From Acanthornis magna (taxonomy: Eukaryota > Chordata > Aves > Passeriformes > Acanthizidae), in the NCBI GenBank assembly GCA_036785705.1, contig JAWUZG010000036.1:11341501-11405500 (forward strand): 64,000 nt of DNA. The letters are read 5' to 3'. This document shows positions 52,001-63,757 of this stretch, one piece after another. How positions within the stretch are numbered: position 1 is the stretch's first letter; the number at the start of each line of letters is the position of its first letter. A program made the translations under genes and the position numbers. The notes under the pieces were generated by a model. That model saw only the letters and a list, made by a program, of their open reading frames with translations. It had not been told where the DNA came from and ran no database searches.

Positions 52001-55000
52001 CACACCAACACAGACTGCATGAACTATGGGGCTCAGCATGTGCTGCTTCTGGCTTTGGAACATCTCAAAGATAAAGACAGAATGGGGTGGAATGAGTTGT
52101 AGTGAGAAGAATGGACCTAAAAAGAGTGCATCTTCACACAAAAGTGCAGGCTTTGTTTGCCCCCAGTGCTCACGGAATAATTTACCTACCTTAGTTGCTG
52201 TCTTGCCATCATACTATGACATTCTTGGGGGTAGGCAGTATTTTCATCTCTCAAAAAATACTATCACTTTATATGCATTAAAAAGTCTAATACTTCCGGC
52301 TTCTCTACAGTAAATTTGGCCATTAAACAACTGCTGTCAAACTTTTGTTGCACCAGAAGTGTAACTAAATACAAACACTTGAATTCAGCAAATAGCTGAC
52401 AAGATTTTCAGTTGAAAGGGAAAGAAAGTGACAGGAAAAAAAAATGCAATTCACTTAGGGAGCTCAGCAGTCAATTACAGAATTGGCTATTTTATTTTAT
52501 TTTATTACTGTGATTTGTCACTACCAAGTTTTAAAACCTTAGTGTCCTTACAACAGTGAAAAGGCACACTTCAAGAAGTTACTACTACATATTACTGGGC
52601 AAAGTGATATTAAAATCAACAGGACTGTATTTAAAAAGTCCATGACACTATTAAGTTAAATAATACACAGGAAATTCCTTCCATTTATAGCTACCAGTTT
52701 TACCATGAACAGATTCACTCATGATCTTCAGGTTCACCTTCTTTTTCTTCAGCACTTAGTTGACTCATTTTCATGGATTTTAGGATCATTACATAATAAG
52801 AGACTCATTTAATATCTAAATGTTTTATCTTAAAAACATACACTAATTTAAAGTATACTAGAGGCATAACTCCATCTTTATACAAACTATTAGCTACATT
52901 TACTATGTTCAACTTACCTTCTCCTGGTAAAGCAGCCATCCATATGTCTGCAAGTCTCGATTTACAGAAGAGGGGTGAACTTGCGCTTTACCCTGAGCAG
53001 TTTCTACCATGCAAGCCAGCTTCTCTGTAATATCCACAGACTTAGTATATAGTATTTTTCCTATGTTGTCATACAGCCCTGCAGTCAACACAGCTTTAAG
53101 AAGAGCTATTTCACTGAGAGACAGGGATTGTGTGGCTCCACTTGCATCCCATCCACATGATGTTGAAGGTGCTGTGAACCCTGCTGCTCTGACGACCCTT
53201 ATGAGTTCTTGCTTCACATCCTGAAATTAGTATGGTATTAGTAAAGTTTTGAATTAAAAAAGTTACATACTCCAGCAGCAGGAAATGACAATCTGAATTT
53301 TTCATGCTCTCCAGGGCTAAAAAAACCACTTGTATTTTCTGCAGTCACACTGGAATCTTAGCTATTGCTATAAGAAGAGCATTAACTATAACATAAAAAA
53401 TCTTAAAAATCTTAAAAATATCTTAAAAATAGGATTAGACATATGGAAATATATATGCTGCAAATACTAAGTACTTCCTGCAGTTAAAATGAAAAGATAC
53501 ATTTGCATCAAAGATCCATTTCTGCTAAGAAGTACTCAGTCACCCAAACTTAAAAGGGAAGATTAAAACATCTTCTCACCAAAAATAACAGGCCATTCAC
53601 ATAAGTTTGTGGCTCATATTTCAAATTAATCGATACGTTATTTGATATCAAGAATAATATAAATACTTTATTTCATCAAGTTTTGATTCTCTGATGAAAG
53701 TATGGCCTAGCTTCTCCAATTGCAGGGACTACAAAGCTGTTTACCCAAGTGTGCATATCAAAACTCAAACACAAACACAGCTACCTCGATTAAAAGCGTG
53801 CATTTTATCAGTCTGTAGAATACCACTTGCCTTTATCTTGTCTAAATAGTAACTATGATATATCACTCCTTTAAAAGAGAATGACATTTTCAGAGGGCAA
53901 TTTTAACAAACAACTTATGAGTGCAGTGCATTCATATATATTTTACCTCCAGAGTTAACAGGGAAGTCCTATTAAGGAAATTTCTTCTGCAGTAAGTAAT
54001 TTCAGCACGATACCCCCCTTCCTGTCGAGCCCTTTTCCACCTAAGGAGAGAAAATTGGGTCTTATTACAGGAAGAAGAAACCCATCAAGACTCTAACAAC
54101 AGGAGTGGCAGTAAGTTAAAAAGGAATGTGTTTTGGTAAGCATTATCTACTCTAAAATAAGTCATACTAATGAAGATGAATGCTGCTGGTCTTACTCCAG
54201 AGAACATGCCTGTAACATAGATTTGACAGTTACTAACAAAAATACAAGGTGATTACTCAAAAAACCACACATTTCTGTCTGTCTCAACAGTCAAAACAAG
54301 ATACAGACTTAGTGGTAACACCCTAAAAAGAAAAAAAACCCTGTATATAATTTTATACATTTGTGCTTTATCGAAAACAAAATATTCTGGTCAAAATACC
54401 ACAAACAGCAAACAAAATACTTTAAACACTAGGATAAACTGACACAGTAAACCCCTATATGTGTGCAAGCATAGTTAAAAGGAGCTGAAGAATAAATACT
54501 AATCAAGCTATCCATTTGTGTTACAGTATTTGGCAATCTATTGTTAATCTGAAGAGAAAAAACTTGAAGTGAAAGTAGTTCAAGAGATATTAAGGATTCT
54601 TCACATAACTGTATTATTAAGTGTTATCTGCTACTAGCTATGAGCACAGGAGAATCATCATTTACCCCAGATAAGCGTTGTAGATTGTTATATGGTCTGA
54701 AACCGCCACAGCTAGAGATGATTTTGCAAGATCTGCTTCATCTTTTCGACCAATAGGTGTAGTAAATGGGGATTTTTCCGTCATAACAGCAGCCAGAGTT
54801 GCCTGCAATTATAAAGCACACATCACATAACAGTATTTTATGATACGCCTACAGGTTTATAATACAAATAGCCTTAAATTTTCTTTTACCGTTATCACAG
54901 AATTATAAGCATGAGTTGCAAGAGACCTTATAAATCATCTGGTTCCAAGCCCCTATGTTGGAGGTTGGGGGGGGGAAGTGGAATTTTTCCCATTCTGTTG

Positions 55001-58000
55001 CTAGGCAAGTAACGATCGGTACTTAGAGGCCATTTTACTCTCACAAAAGAGACAAAGACTTTTTGGCTGGGCGGGCACGGGAACAAGAGATGGCAAGACT
55101 TGATAACGGGACACTCACTCGCTCACAACTCTCGGAGAAGAGAGCAGGGGGAAAAAGGCGGCTCTGCTTTTTAGCTGCAACTGCAGAAAAGGCCCAGTTT
55201 TGCACTGGTTTTTCTCTCTACCTGTTGGGTGAGTTCTCACTTGGGACGGGGGAGGACGGGATCCCGGCCCCTTCTACCCTCCGGGAGGGCGCGTTTCCCA
55301 GCTGCGCTGCAGCAGAACGAGACCCCTCGCCTGCTGCCGCTCCTCGCCCTGCCTGCTGCCGCCCCACGCCTTGCCTGCCACAGCTGCAGAACTCCTGCTG
55401 CCTTCTCTGCTGGCTGGCTCAGGTGAGCCCACCTGGCCGTTCCATCTCTTTGCTGCGCTTTGTCCATCTGCGCTCCACCCTGCTCCAGCCCGTCGGCCAT
55501 TACGTGTGTGACACAGATCCAACCTCGCGCCACAGCGCCATCTGCAGCTTCCCAGGAGCACCTGCCCTGCCCTGCTGGTCTGGGAGCCCAACAGCGCCCC
55601 TGCTGGCCGTGACCGTGACTGCACCAACCGGGAAAGTGCCTGACAGCCCAGGGACATTTGCCACCGAGTTTTTTTTGCTTTTGTTTACTGGTTTTTTACC
55701 TTGTTTACTGCTTTTTTTTTGTTACTGATTGTTTACCTCATTATAGATACTAGTAAAAAAACTCTTATTCCTTTTCCCATACCTTTGCCTGAGAGCCCTT
55801 GATTCTAAAGTTATAATAATTTGGAGGGAAGGGGATTCACATTCTCTGTTCTAAGGAAGGTTCCCACCTTCCTAAGCAGACACCTGTCTATCAAACGAAG
55901 ACACCCTACTATGGGCAGGGACACCTTCCACTAAACCAGGTTGCTTAAAGCCCTATCCAGCCTGGCCTTGAGTACTTCCAGAGATGGGACATCCACAGCT
56001 TCTCTGGGCAACTTGTTCCAATGCCTCACCACCTTCGCAGTTGTGGAGGTTTGACCCTGGCTAAAAGCCAGGCACCTATGAGGTCTGCTCTCTATGCTCT
56101 CTCCTGCCACAGCTGTGCAGAGAAGAGGGAAAAACTAACACAAACACGCTGGACTCATGAGTTGGGATAAGCCACTGGTGGGAGGATGCACAGAAATAGG
56201 GTGAATAACAGGCTCCAAACTTAAAGTTGCAAAGTGATTTATTAACCTAACAGAGTCAGAGGATAAATCAGAGGTAAAAATAAGCTCTTAAGACACCACT
56301 TCTTCACTCACCCCCCTTCCCACTTAAGGCACTGTTTCTCCGCTCACCCCCCTCCCTCCTTCTAATCAACAGCTCTGGGGTGGGGGCAGGGTTTGGGTTT
56401 TTTCTTAGTCAGTCCATCACCACAATTTTGCTACAAACACTGTTTCTCTACTCATCCCTCTCCCTATCAAAACACCATTTCTCAGCTCACCCCCCTCCCA
56501 CCTTCCAACCAACAGCTCCAGGGAGGGGGCAGGCTATGGGGGTTTTCTTTGGTCAGTTCATTAAGGAGTCCTCTACTTAGCCATGGGGTCCCTCCCATGA
56601 GAGACAGTGCTCTTCAAACTTCTTTGGTGTGGGTCCAATCTCACAAGCAGCAAACCCGCCCGAATTTTGCTGCAGCACGAGTTCTTGTCCATAGGGTGCA
56701 GACTTCCAAGCCGAGGCCAGGCTGTTTCCATCCCAGGAACAAGGACTCTCTCTCTTGCAAGGCCTTTGCAACTCTCAGTCTCCACTGGGACTCCCACTGG
56801 ATCACAGCTTCCTGCAGGCATCCACCTGCTCCTCTGGCGTGGGCACCTCCCCAGGGGCTGTGGGTGGATCTCTGCATCCCCCATGGACCCCATGGGCTGC
56901 AGGGGGACCACCTGCTCCCCCATGGTCTTCACCACAGCCGGCAGAGGGTTTTCAGCTCTGGTGCTTGGAGCACCTCCTCCCCCACCTTCTCCACTGACCT
57001 TGGTGCCTCCATGTTGTTTTCACCTCACATATTTTTACCTCCTCCTCCTCCTCTGGCTAAAAAGAAGTGTGTGCTCCCATTGTTTTGACTTCTTCTTAAA
57101 TATGTTTTCACAGAGGCTAACTAACATCTCTAATTGGCCCAGGCTTGGCCAGCAGCATGTCCATCATCTTCAGAGCCATCAGAGATTGGCTCTGCTGGAC
57201 ATGGCGAAAAACTTCCAGAATCTTCACTCAGGACACACAGGAGCCATCTTTGTACCCCACCCTACTCACTAGCAAAAACTGGGCCAAGCAAAACCAACAC
57301 AGCAGTAAAGAATTTCTTCCTAATATTGAATCCAAAATCTATCTTCTTTCAGTTTAAACCCATTCCCTCTTGTCCTGTCACCAAATGCCTTTGCAAGAAG
57401 TTCCTCTCAAATGCCCTTCAGACACTGAAAAACTGCAATTAGGTCATCCTGGAGCCTTTTCTTCTCCAGGCTTAACCACCCCAATTCTCTCAGTCTTCTC
57501 AAAGAAAAGGTACTCCAGTCCTCTCTGATCATCTCTCTGCCATCCTTTGGACTCATTCCAGCAGGTCCATAACGTTTTTGTGTTGGGGACCCCAGAGATG
57601 GATCCAGCACTCCACGTGGGGTCTCTTGAAGGCACAGCAGAGGGTCAGAATTCCTCCTCCTTGCCCTGCTGGCCACACTGCTCTGGACATGTTTGGCTTT
57701 CTGCGCTCTGAGTGTCCTTGGCTGGGTCATGTCCAGCCTCTCACCCATCAGCACCCCCAAATCCTTCTAAGCAGGGCTGCTCTTCATCTGTTCATCCCCA
57801 CACTGTGTTGATACCAGGGGTTGCCCTGACCCTGGTGCAGCACCTTGCACTTGGTCTTGCGAGCTTCACATCTGCCCACCTCTCCAGGTCCCTCTGGATG
57901 ACATCCCATCCTTCAGGTGTGTCAATAGCACCACTCAGCCTGGGGTCATCTGCAAATTTGCTGAGGGTGCACTCAATCCCTCTCTCTACGCCATTGATGA

Positions 58001-61000
58001 AGATACTAAATAACACTGGTCCCAGCACAGGCCCCTGAGGGCACCACTTGTCACTGATGTCCATTGCGACTCTGAGCCATTAACCACAGTCTGGATGGGA
58101 CTGTACCACCACTTTCTTATCCATCTAACAGTTCACCCACTGAATCCATCTTTCTCCAATTTAGAGAGAAGGATGTTGTGGGGGACCAGGTTAAAGGCTT
58201 TACAGAAGTCCAGATAAACAAATCTGCAGCCTTTACCTTGTCCACTGGAGTCACTCCACCACAGAAGGCCACAGGGTTGGTCAGGCAGGACTTGTCCTTG
58301 GTAAAGTCATGCTGGTGTCTTGAATCACCTGTCTTCCAAGAACCTCAGCATATTTCTAGGAGGATCTAATCCATGATCTTCCCAGGTACTGACTTGAAGC
58401 TAACTGGTTACTAGTTCCTAGGGCCCTCTTTTCTACTTCTTTTTAAAAAAAGATGGGTACAATCTTTTCCAGTCACCTGAGATTTCACCTGAGTTTCATA
58501 ACTTTTTGAATATCATGGCAAGTGGCATGGCAACTACAGTCAATTCCCTCACTACTCTGTGATGCTTCTCATTGGCTCCCTTAGGACTTACTTACACTCA
58601 GGTTCCTCAGGTAGTCATGAACCTCAATTTCTCTTACAGGGGAAGCCCTTTGCTCCCCCACAGCCCACATAGCAGTCCACCCACTCAAGAACTGTGGAAA
58701 GAGAGGCTGCCATTGATGACTGAGGCAAAAACATTGTTGAGTACCTGAGCCTTCTCCTCATCTGTTGTTACCAGTTTATCAGCTGGGATACATTTTCTTT
58801 GACCTTCCTTTTCTAGCTGACATATCCCTATAACCCCTTCTTGTTCTTTGTGTCCTTGGCCATGTTCAGCTCCATCTATGCCTTGGCCTTCCTCACCCCA
58901 TCCCTACACAACTAGACTGCATCCCTATGCTCTTTCCAGGACACCTGTCCTTGCTTCCACACTGCTTGGGCATTTGCTGGTTGCCCTTGAGTTGGACCAG
59001 CAGGTCTCCACTCATGCCCATATTTGTCTTCCCTGCCTGATTTCTTGCACCTGAGAATCCCTTGCTCTTCTATTCTGTAAAGAGTATATAATATTTACTT
59101 ATAGTTTATCTTCTACTATGTCTCAAGGAAAACTTTGCACCATAATAATTTCCTACATAGAATTCAACACTTGCTTATATTAAAGCCACTGCTTTTACAT
59201 TGTGCCTTATATACATCGATAAAAGATACTGTATTTCAAAACTCACATGTAATGTTTTGTCAAAGAACACAGCAATGAAGTTCAGATTAATCAACTGCTT
59301 TAGGCTATAGCACATTAACAGGAGATACCAAGAATTTTAACTTTTACTTTCCAGGAACTAACATAATCATATTTCCTCCTAATTTGCAGTGAATTAAATG
59401 GATTATGTGAAAATGTAATCTATGCCACAGTCTTTATATAATAAATTACCAATCAATTAATTAGTAGTAACTTTAAATCAACATGTTATTGGCCGCAAAC
59501 TGTGGGTTAATCCAGGCTGCCCAACCCACATGTACAAGACATTTTCTTTAAATGTCAGATTCCCTCGGATCACCATGGATAGAACTGGAAACCAAGCCTG
59601 ATTACCCACTGTGATGAGTACCTAGGAGTTTAGAATCACAGAACCACTTTAAATTGGAAAAGACCTTTAAGATAATTGAGTTCAACTAGAAAAACACTGA
59701 TATTATCCCCCTTCATGATGCCTGAGTGCTCTCACCTTAAAATAAACATTTTAACTTCTTTCATCATCATTCCAGAATACCACATACAAGAAATTGAATT
59801 AATTGCAAAGAGTTAACAATTGCTACACTTTTTAAAATATAATTTTTTTACTCACCACAGGATCCAAGCAGCCAAATATAGCACCAAATATAAGCATTTT
59901 TCCAATCTTTACGTTAACAGGAAGGGCTGCAAGGTGCTGGCCCAGTGGAGTCAGCTTGGGCTCATTTAACTGACAAGCCCCAATCTTCCTCAACAGATTC
60001 ATTGCATTACCAATTACTTGCTGCTGTGGCGGGTCTAATGCTCTGGAAAGAAAATCTTCAGGAGAGCCAAGACTGCATTTCTGTGGAGTAAAGGGGAATA
60101 TATTTCAATACAAAAATTTATTATAAATAAGTTTCCTAATAGCTACAGAGTAAACTGGAAAGCTGTTCTTGCATCCAAAGTTCATATTGCCTCCTCAATA
60201 AATAAGCATCTTGCTTCCCAAGAAGGCTGACGTGCCCCATATTAGGTGTTGGAGGTTGGGGGGGGGAAGTGGAATTTTTCCCATTCTGTTGCTAAGCAAG
60301 TAACGATCGGTACTTAGAGGCCATTTTACTCTCACAAAAGAGACAAAGACTTTTTGGCTGGGCGGGCACGGGAACAAGAGATGGCAAGACTTGGTAATGG
60401 GACACTCGCTCAGAAGTCTCGGAGGAGACAGCAGTGGAAGAAACAGCTCTCCGTTTTTTTTTGGCTGCGACTGCAGGAAAAGAAAAGCCTGGCTTTGCAC
60501 TAGCTTTTCTCTACCTGGTGGGTGAGTTCTCGGGGCACAGGACTCCAATCATCTCTTCCCCTCCGGGAGGGTGCATCTCCCAGCTGCGCTGCAGCGGAAC
60601 GGGACCCCCGCCTGCCACCAGACCGTGCCCTGCCTGCTGCCGCCCCGCACCCTGCCTGCCCCAACTGCGGAGTTTCCTGCCGCCTCCTCTGCTGGCTGGC
60701 CCGGGTGGGCTGACCCGGCCGCTCCATCTCCCGGCTCTGGGCTCTCTGCTGCGCCCCCCCATCCATCTGCGCTCCACCCTGCTCCAGCCCGTCGGCCATT
60801 ACGCGTGACACAGATCCAACCTCGCGCCACAGCGCCATCTGCAGCTTCCCAGGAGTCATCGCACCTGCCCTGCTGGTCTGGGAGCCCAACAGCGCCCCTG
60901 CTGGCTGTGATCGTGACTGCACCAACCGGGAAAGTGCCTGACAGCCCAGGGACACTTGCCACCAAGTTTTTGGTTTTGTTTACTGTTTTTTACCTTGTTT

Positions 61001-63757
61001 ACTGTTTTGTTACTGATTGTTTACCTCATTACAGATACTACTAAAAAAACCTCTTATTCCTTTTCCCATACCTTTGCCTGAGAGCCCTTGATTCTAAAGT
61101 TATAATAATTTGGAGGGAAGGGGATTCACATTCTCTGTTCTAAGGAAGGTTCCCACCTTCCTAAGCAGACACCTGTCTATCAAACAAAGACATTAGGTTA
61201 CTCAAACTTCCTTGTTTGGAAAGGTTTCAACGGCATGGGCAACTGTTCAGAGAAGTGTGTTACCAATGATCACTGATGAGCAGGAGACTCTCAAACCTGA
61301 TGGGATTCAGTTCAACCTAGCACTAATTTGCCAGAATGCTAGTTTTCCCATGCACATCCTACTCACTTAAGATACAGTGAGAGGTAATGGAATTGCTCCT
61401 GTAATCAGAAATCAATTAGAATGCTATTTAAGAAAGTTTGAATTGTCACTGTGAGGCAAACTGGAATCATATAGTACACTATACACAGTACACTGAATAG
61501 CATGCTTAGACTTTCCAGCTGTCAAGTGCTGAGTTATCCCCGACCTGTCAGAGAACCCCACTAAGTAATTACATTGGATCAGGTCTATCCAAGCAATCTT
61601 TTCAGCTACTAAGGTCAGTAATTCCAAAACAGGCAACAGTATGAAGGTGTAGTTCCTCCAAAAGCATGCATATATTTCTAGTTAACAAGGTGTATTGGGC
61701 TTGGGCCAGGTTTAGGTAGCAGGGGCTACTTGGGTGATTTGTGAGAAGCTGAGAGCAGTTTCCCCCAAGTCCAGGAGAGCCAATGCCAGGCAACTCCAGG
61801 ACAGATCCACTGCTGGTCAAGGCCAAGCCAATCAGTAGTGATGGTCGAGCCTCCAGGATAAATTATTGCACAGAAACGAACTGCCGCCAGAGAAGAGTAG
61901 GTGAGAACAATGCTGAAGACACCAAGATCAGTGAAGAAGGAAGGGGAGGAGGTTCTCCAGCTGCTGCAGCCTATGGTGAGGAAGACTGTCCCCCCACGGC
62001 TCATGGAGGTCAGTCCATGGTGGAGCCCACACCTAAGCACGTGGATGTATGCCTGAAGGAGGCTGTGATGCTGTGGAGAGCCCACACTGGAGCAGGCTCC
62101 TGGCAGGACCTGTGGCCCCATGAAGAGAGGAACCCACATTGCAGCAAGTTTGCTGGCAGGACTTACAACCCTGAGGGGGACCCAACTGGAGCAGTTCGGG
62201 AAGAAATGCAAACTGTGGGAAGGACTCACATTGCAGAAGTTTGTAAAGGACTGTCTCCCGTAGGAGGGACCCCAAGCTGGAGGAGGGGAAGGAGCTCTCC
62301 CTCCCTTTGAGGAAGAAGCAGCAGCAGAAACAACATGCAATAAACTGACCAAAACTGCCAATTCCCCATCTCCCTGCGCTGATGGAGGGTAGGAGATAGG
62401 GAACTGGAAATAAACTTAAGCCCAGGAAAGTGGGAGGGGTGCATGGAAGGTGTGTATAAGATTAGGTTTTTACTTCTCATTAACCTACTCTAACTTGACT
62501 GGTTATAAACTCAATTTCCACAAATCAAGTCTGTTTTGCCTGGCATAGTAATTGGTGAGTCATCTCTCCAAGTCTTTAGCTATGAGCCTTTCATTATATT
62601 TTCTTTCCCATCCAGTTGAGGAGGAGAGAAACAGAGGAGCTTTGGGGCCATCCAGTGTCCAGCCAAGGTCGACCCACCACACAAGGCTAGCAATTCTAAA
62701 ATCAGAAACCATACCATAATATGAAGACATAATTCCTCCAAAGGCACACGCAGTATTTCTGGAACAGAATACTCCATGAAACTTTCAAATCTGCAACATC
62801 ATAAAAACACAGAAACACAGTTATCCAGCTAAATCTCTGAATTAAATTTGTAAATCTGGGTTTCACATGGTCATTCTTTTGCACTTTTTCTCTTGAAGGG
62901 CAAGGTGGGGAGTAGCATGGGTAAGGCATTCATACTTTGAAGTAAGGCACATGTTATAGCTTGGAAAACAAGAGTTTTAGTCAGAGAGGGAAAGGCAGGA
63001 AACCTCATTTTTCAAAACAAGTCTGTAAAATGCATAGCTTTCAAACTGAATGTCTTGTATGTGACTAAAAGGCACACTTCATTGTTTATATCAAAAGACT
63101 TCAACCTTAATTGTTTCTCAGCTGAAAGCTGCTTCAGACTTTCACAGAAGCAGGGAAAAGGTTATTCCTCTGCAGTAACAGAAACTAATTCTGCAGTGCC
63201 CCCATCTCTTATCCACTGAGATCCCTCTTCAGAAATCTACAGATTTGCCTGATAAAAAATTCAAGGGTCAGGAGGTAAGGTTTGCACACGTTTGATGTGA
63301 GGCAAGCAGGTGTTGTTAGAAACTGATGTTCTACAATTCCTTAGTGCTGCATTTTTCCTTTAGTTATGAGTATTTTTTAAAAAACACATTATAGAGATAT
63401 TAAGAATAAAATTAACTATTTTAAAAAATGCAAGAGATTACCATAACACTTTATACAGATGATATTCAAATTCTGGTTTTGGTTGAGTTTCTTTCCAGTT
63501 TAATCTTTCTGGTTTGTGGTAATTAAAGTGAATTTCAACACGAATTCTTGGTTTTGCACAGAAAAAACCTAACAACAATAGTTACGTGACTTACAAAATC
63601 CTGCTAAGTTACAAAATCCGTACAATACCTGTCTCTTGTGTACATTCGGAAGCAGAACCCATCCCTAACACGCCCAGCTCTTCCTTGCCGCTGCAGGGCA
63701 CTAGCTTTACTAACAAAGGTCTCTTCCAGGGAACTCATCTGACTGCTTTCGTGATAC
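49014..63757 (-). CDS. DHX29: DHX29 C-terminal part (last 9 exons; gene continues to the right)
   Basis: Exons, in transcription order: 63757-63629, 62790-62715, 60080-59856, 54802-54666, 54040-53947, 53220-52918, 51575-51444, 49906-49810, 49069-49014; about 415 residues, all phases consistent, all GT-AG. DHX29 is a DEAH-box ATPase on the 40S ribosome that helps scanning through structured 5' UTRs. The first exon shown has helicase motif VI QRQGRAGR and RDGFCFRMYT. Then YSVPEILRVPLEELCLHIM and the winged-helix/ratchet (HA2) segments (LTPLGQHLAALPVNVKIGKM, FGAIFGCLDPV). The OB-fold region has KAQVHPSSVNRD and LLFGGDIEVQHRERL, ending LHIIKELIKTENGN. Human similarity is very high throughout. Motifs I-V and the N-terminus lie outside the window. 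Confidence 0.97.
49907..51443 (-). other. DHX29 intron (last but one)
   Basis: AT-rich intron with canonical ends. No repeat or RNA gene is recognised. Confidence 0.8.
51576..52917 (-). other. DHX29 intron
   Basis: AT-rich intron with ends GTAAGT and TATGCAG. Nothing further is recognised. Confidence 0.8.
53221..53946 (-). other. DHX29 intron
   Basis: AT-rich intron with ends GTAAAA and ATTTCAG. Nothing further is recognised. Confidence 0.8.
54041..54665 (-). other. DHX29 intron
   Basis: AT-rich phase-2 intron with ends GTAAAT and CTCCTTAG. Nothing further is recognised. Confidence 0.8.
54956..55903. mobile_element. Solo LTR, family A (copy 1), nested in CR1
   Basis: 948 bp, starting TGTTGGAGGTTGGGGGGG and ending CAAACGAAGACA, with perfect 5-bp target duplications CCCTA at 54951-54955 and 55904-55908. 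The CR1 resumes immediately after. The second copy is at 60247-61192. Shared internal marks include GTAACGATCGGTACTTAGAG and a T-rich stretch before TTTGCCTGAGAGCCC. No internal retroviral sequence is present. The 221-codon frame inside is not a gene. Orientation is uncertain; the minus sense looks more LTR-like to me. Confidence 0.9.
56042..57301 (-). mobile_element. Solo LTR, 1.4-kb family (copy 2), nested in the same CR1
   Basis: 1260 bp, starting TGTGGAGGTTTGACCCTGG and ending AACCAACACA, flanked by perfect GCAGT duplications (56037-56041 and 57302-57306). It is closely similar along its length to the copy at 29036-30422. The 221- and 231-codon frames inside arise from repeat composition and also occur, differently broken, in the sister copy. 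Confidence 0.9.
59634..59745 (-). mobile_element. Short CR1 3' end
   Basis: The stretch gaatcacagaaccactttaa followed by ggaaaagacctttaagataa is the antisense 3' end of a CR1. Only about 110 bases remain, upstream of the intron donor side of the DHX29 exon at 59856. Confidence 0.65.
60247..61192. mobile_element. Solo LTR, family A (copy 2)
   Basis: 946 bp, starting TGTTGGAGGTTGGGGGGG and ending CAAACAAAGACA, with perfect TTAGG target duplications at 60242-60246 and 61193-61197. It matches the copy at 54956-55903 in the same orientation, almost identical at both ends and more diverged in the G+C-rich middle. It lies in the DHX29 intron between exons 59856-60080 and 62715-62790. Confidence 0.92.
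61603..61689 (-). pseudogene. Decayed partial copy of a DHX29 exon
   Basis: About 85 bases match the sequence around the 3' part of the exon at 62715-62790, including its donor side. On the minus strand it reads LLEELHLHT against the real exon's PLEELCLHI. The donor GT has been lost (CTGTTGCC in place of the real ATGGTATGG), so it cannot be spliced as the parent exon is. It lies downstream of the parent in transcription and is separated from it by the LTR at 61691-62681. Confidence 0.75.
61691..62681 (+). mobile_element. Solo LTR, 1.4-kb family (copy 3, opposite strand)
   Basis: 991 bp, starting TGTATTGGGCTTGGGCC and ending CGACCCACCACA, with perfect CAAGG duplications at 61686-61690 and 62682-62686. 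It is the reverse-oriented relative of the copies at 29036 and 56042. AATAAA near 62338 in the plus sense supports plus orientation. The 175-codon frame inside is repeat-derived. Confidence 0.88.
62791..63628 (-). other. DHX29 intron
   Basis: AT-rich intron with ends GTATTG and GTTGCAG. Nothing else is recognised. Confidence 0.8.

Larger units (their letters stand above)
54893..59050 (-). mobile_element. CR1 LINE split by two LTR insertions
   Basis: One antisense CR1 copy in three pieces: 54893-54955, 55909-56041 and 57307 to about 59050, roughly 1.95 kb of CR1 in all. The pieces join in order across both insertions (for example caccacctt before and aaagaatttcttcctaatat after the second). 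The right part encodes, on the minus strand, CR1 reverse-transcriptase sequence with GPVLFSIFINGVERGIECTL and the catalytic FADD (ORF at 57792-58064), followed by further degraded segments. It sits in the DHX29 intron between exons 54666-54802 and 59856-60080. Confidence 0.88.

Noticed and set aside
55063..55728. 221-codon frame (and its relative at 60571-61044)
   Set aside because: Inside family-A LTRs; the two copies do not share one intact frame.
56393..57272. Frames of 221-231 codons
   Set aside because: They lie inside the nested LTR; repeat-derived.
61783..62310. 175-codon plus frame
   Set aside because: Inside the third copy of the 1.4-kb LTR family.
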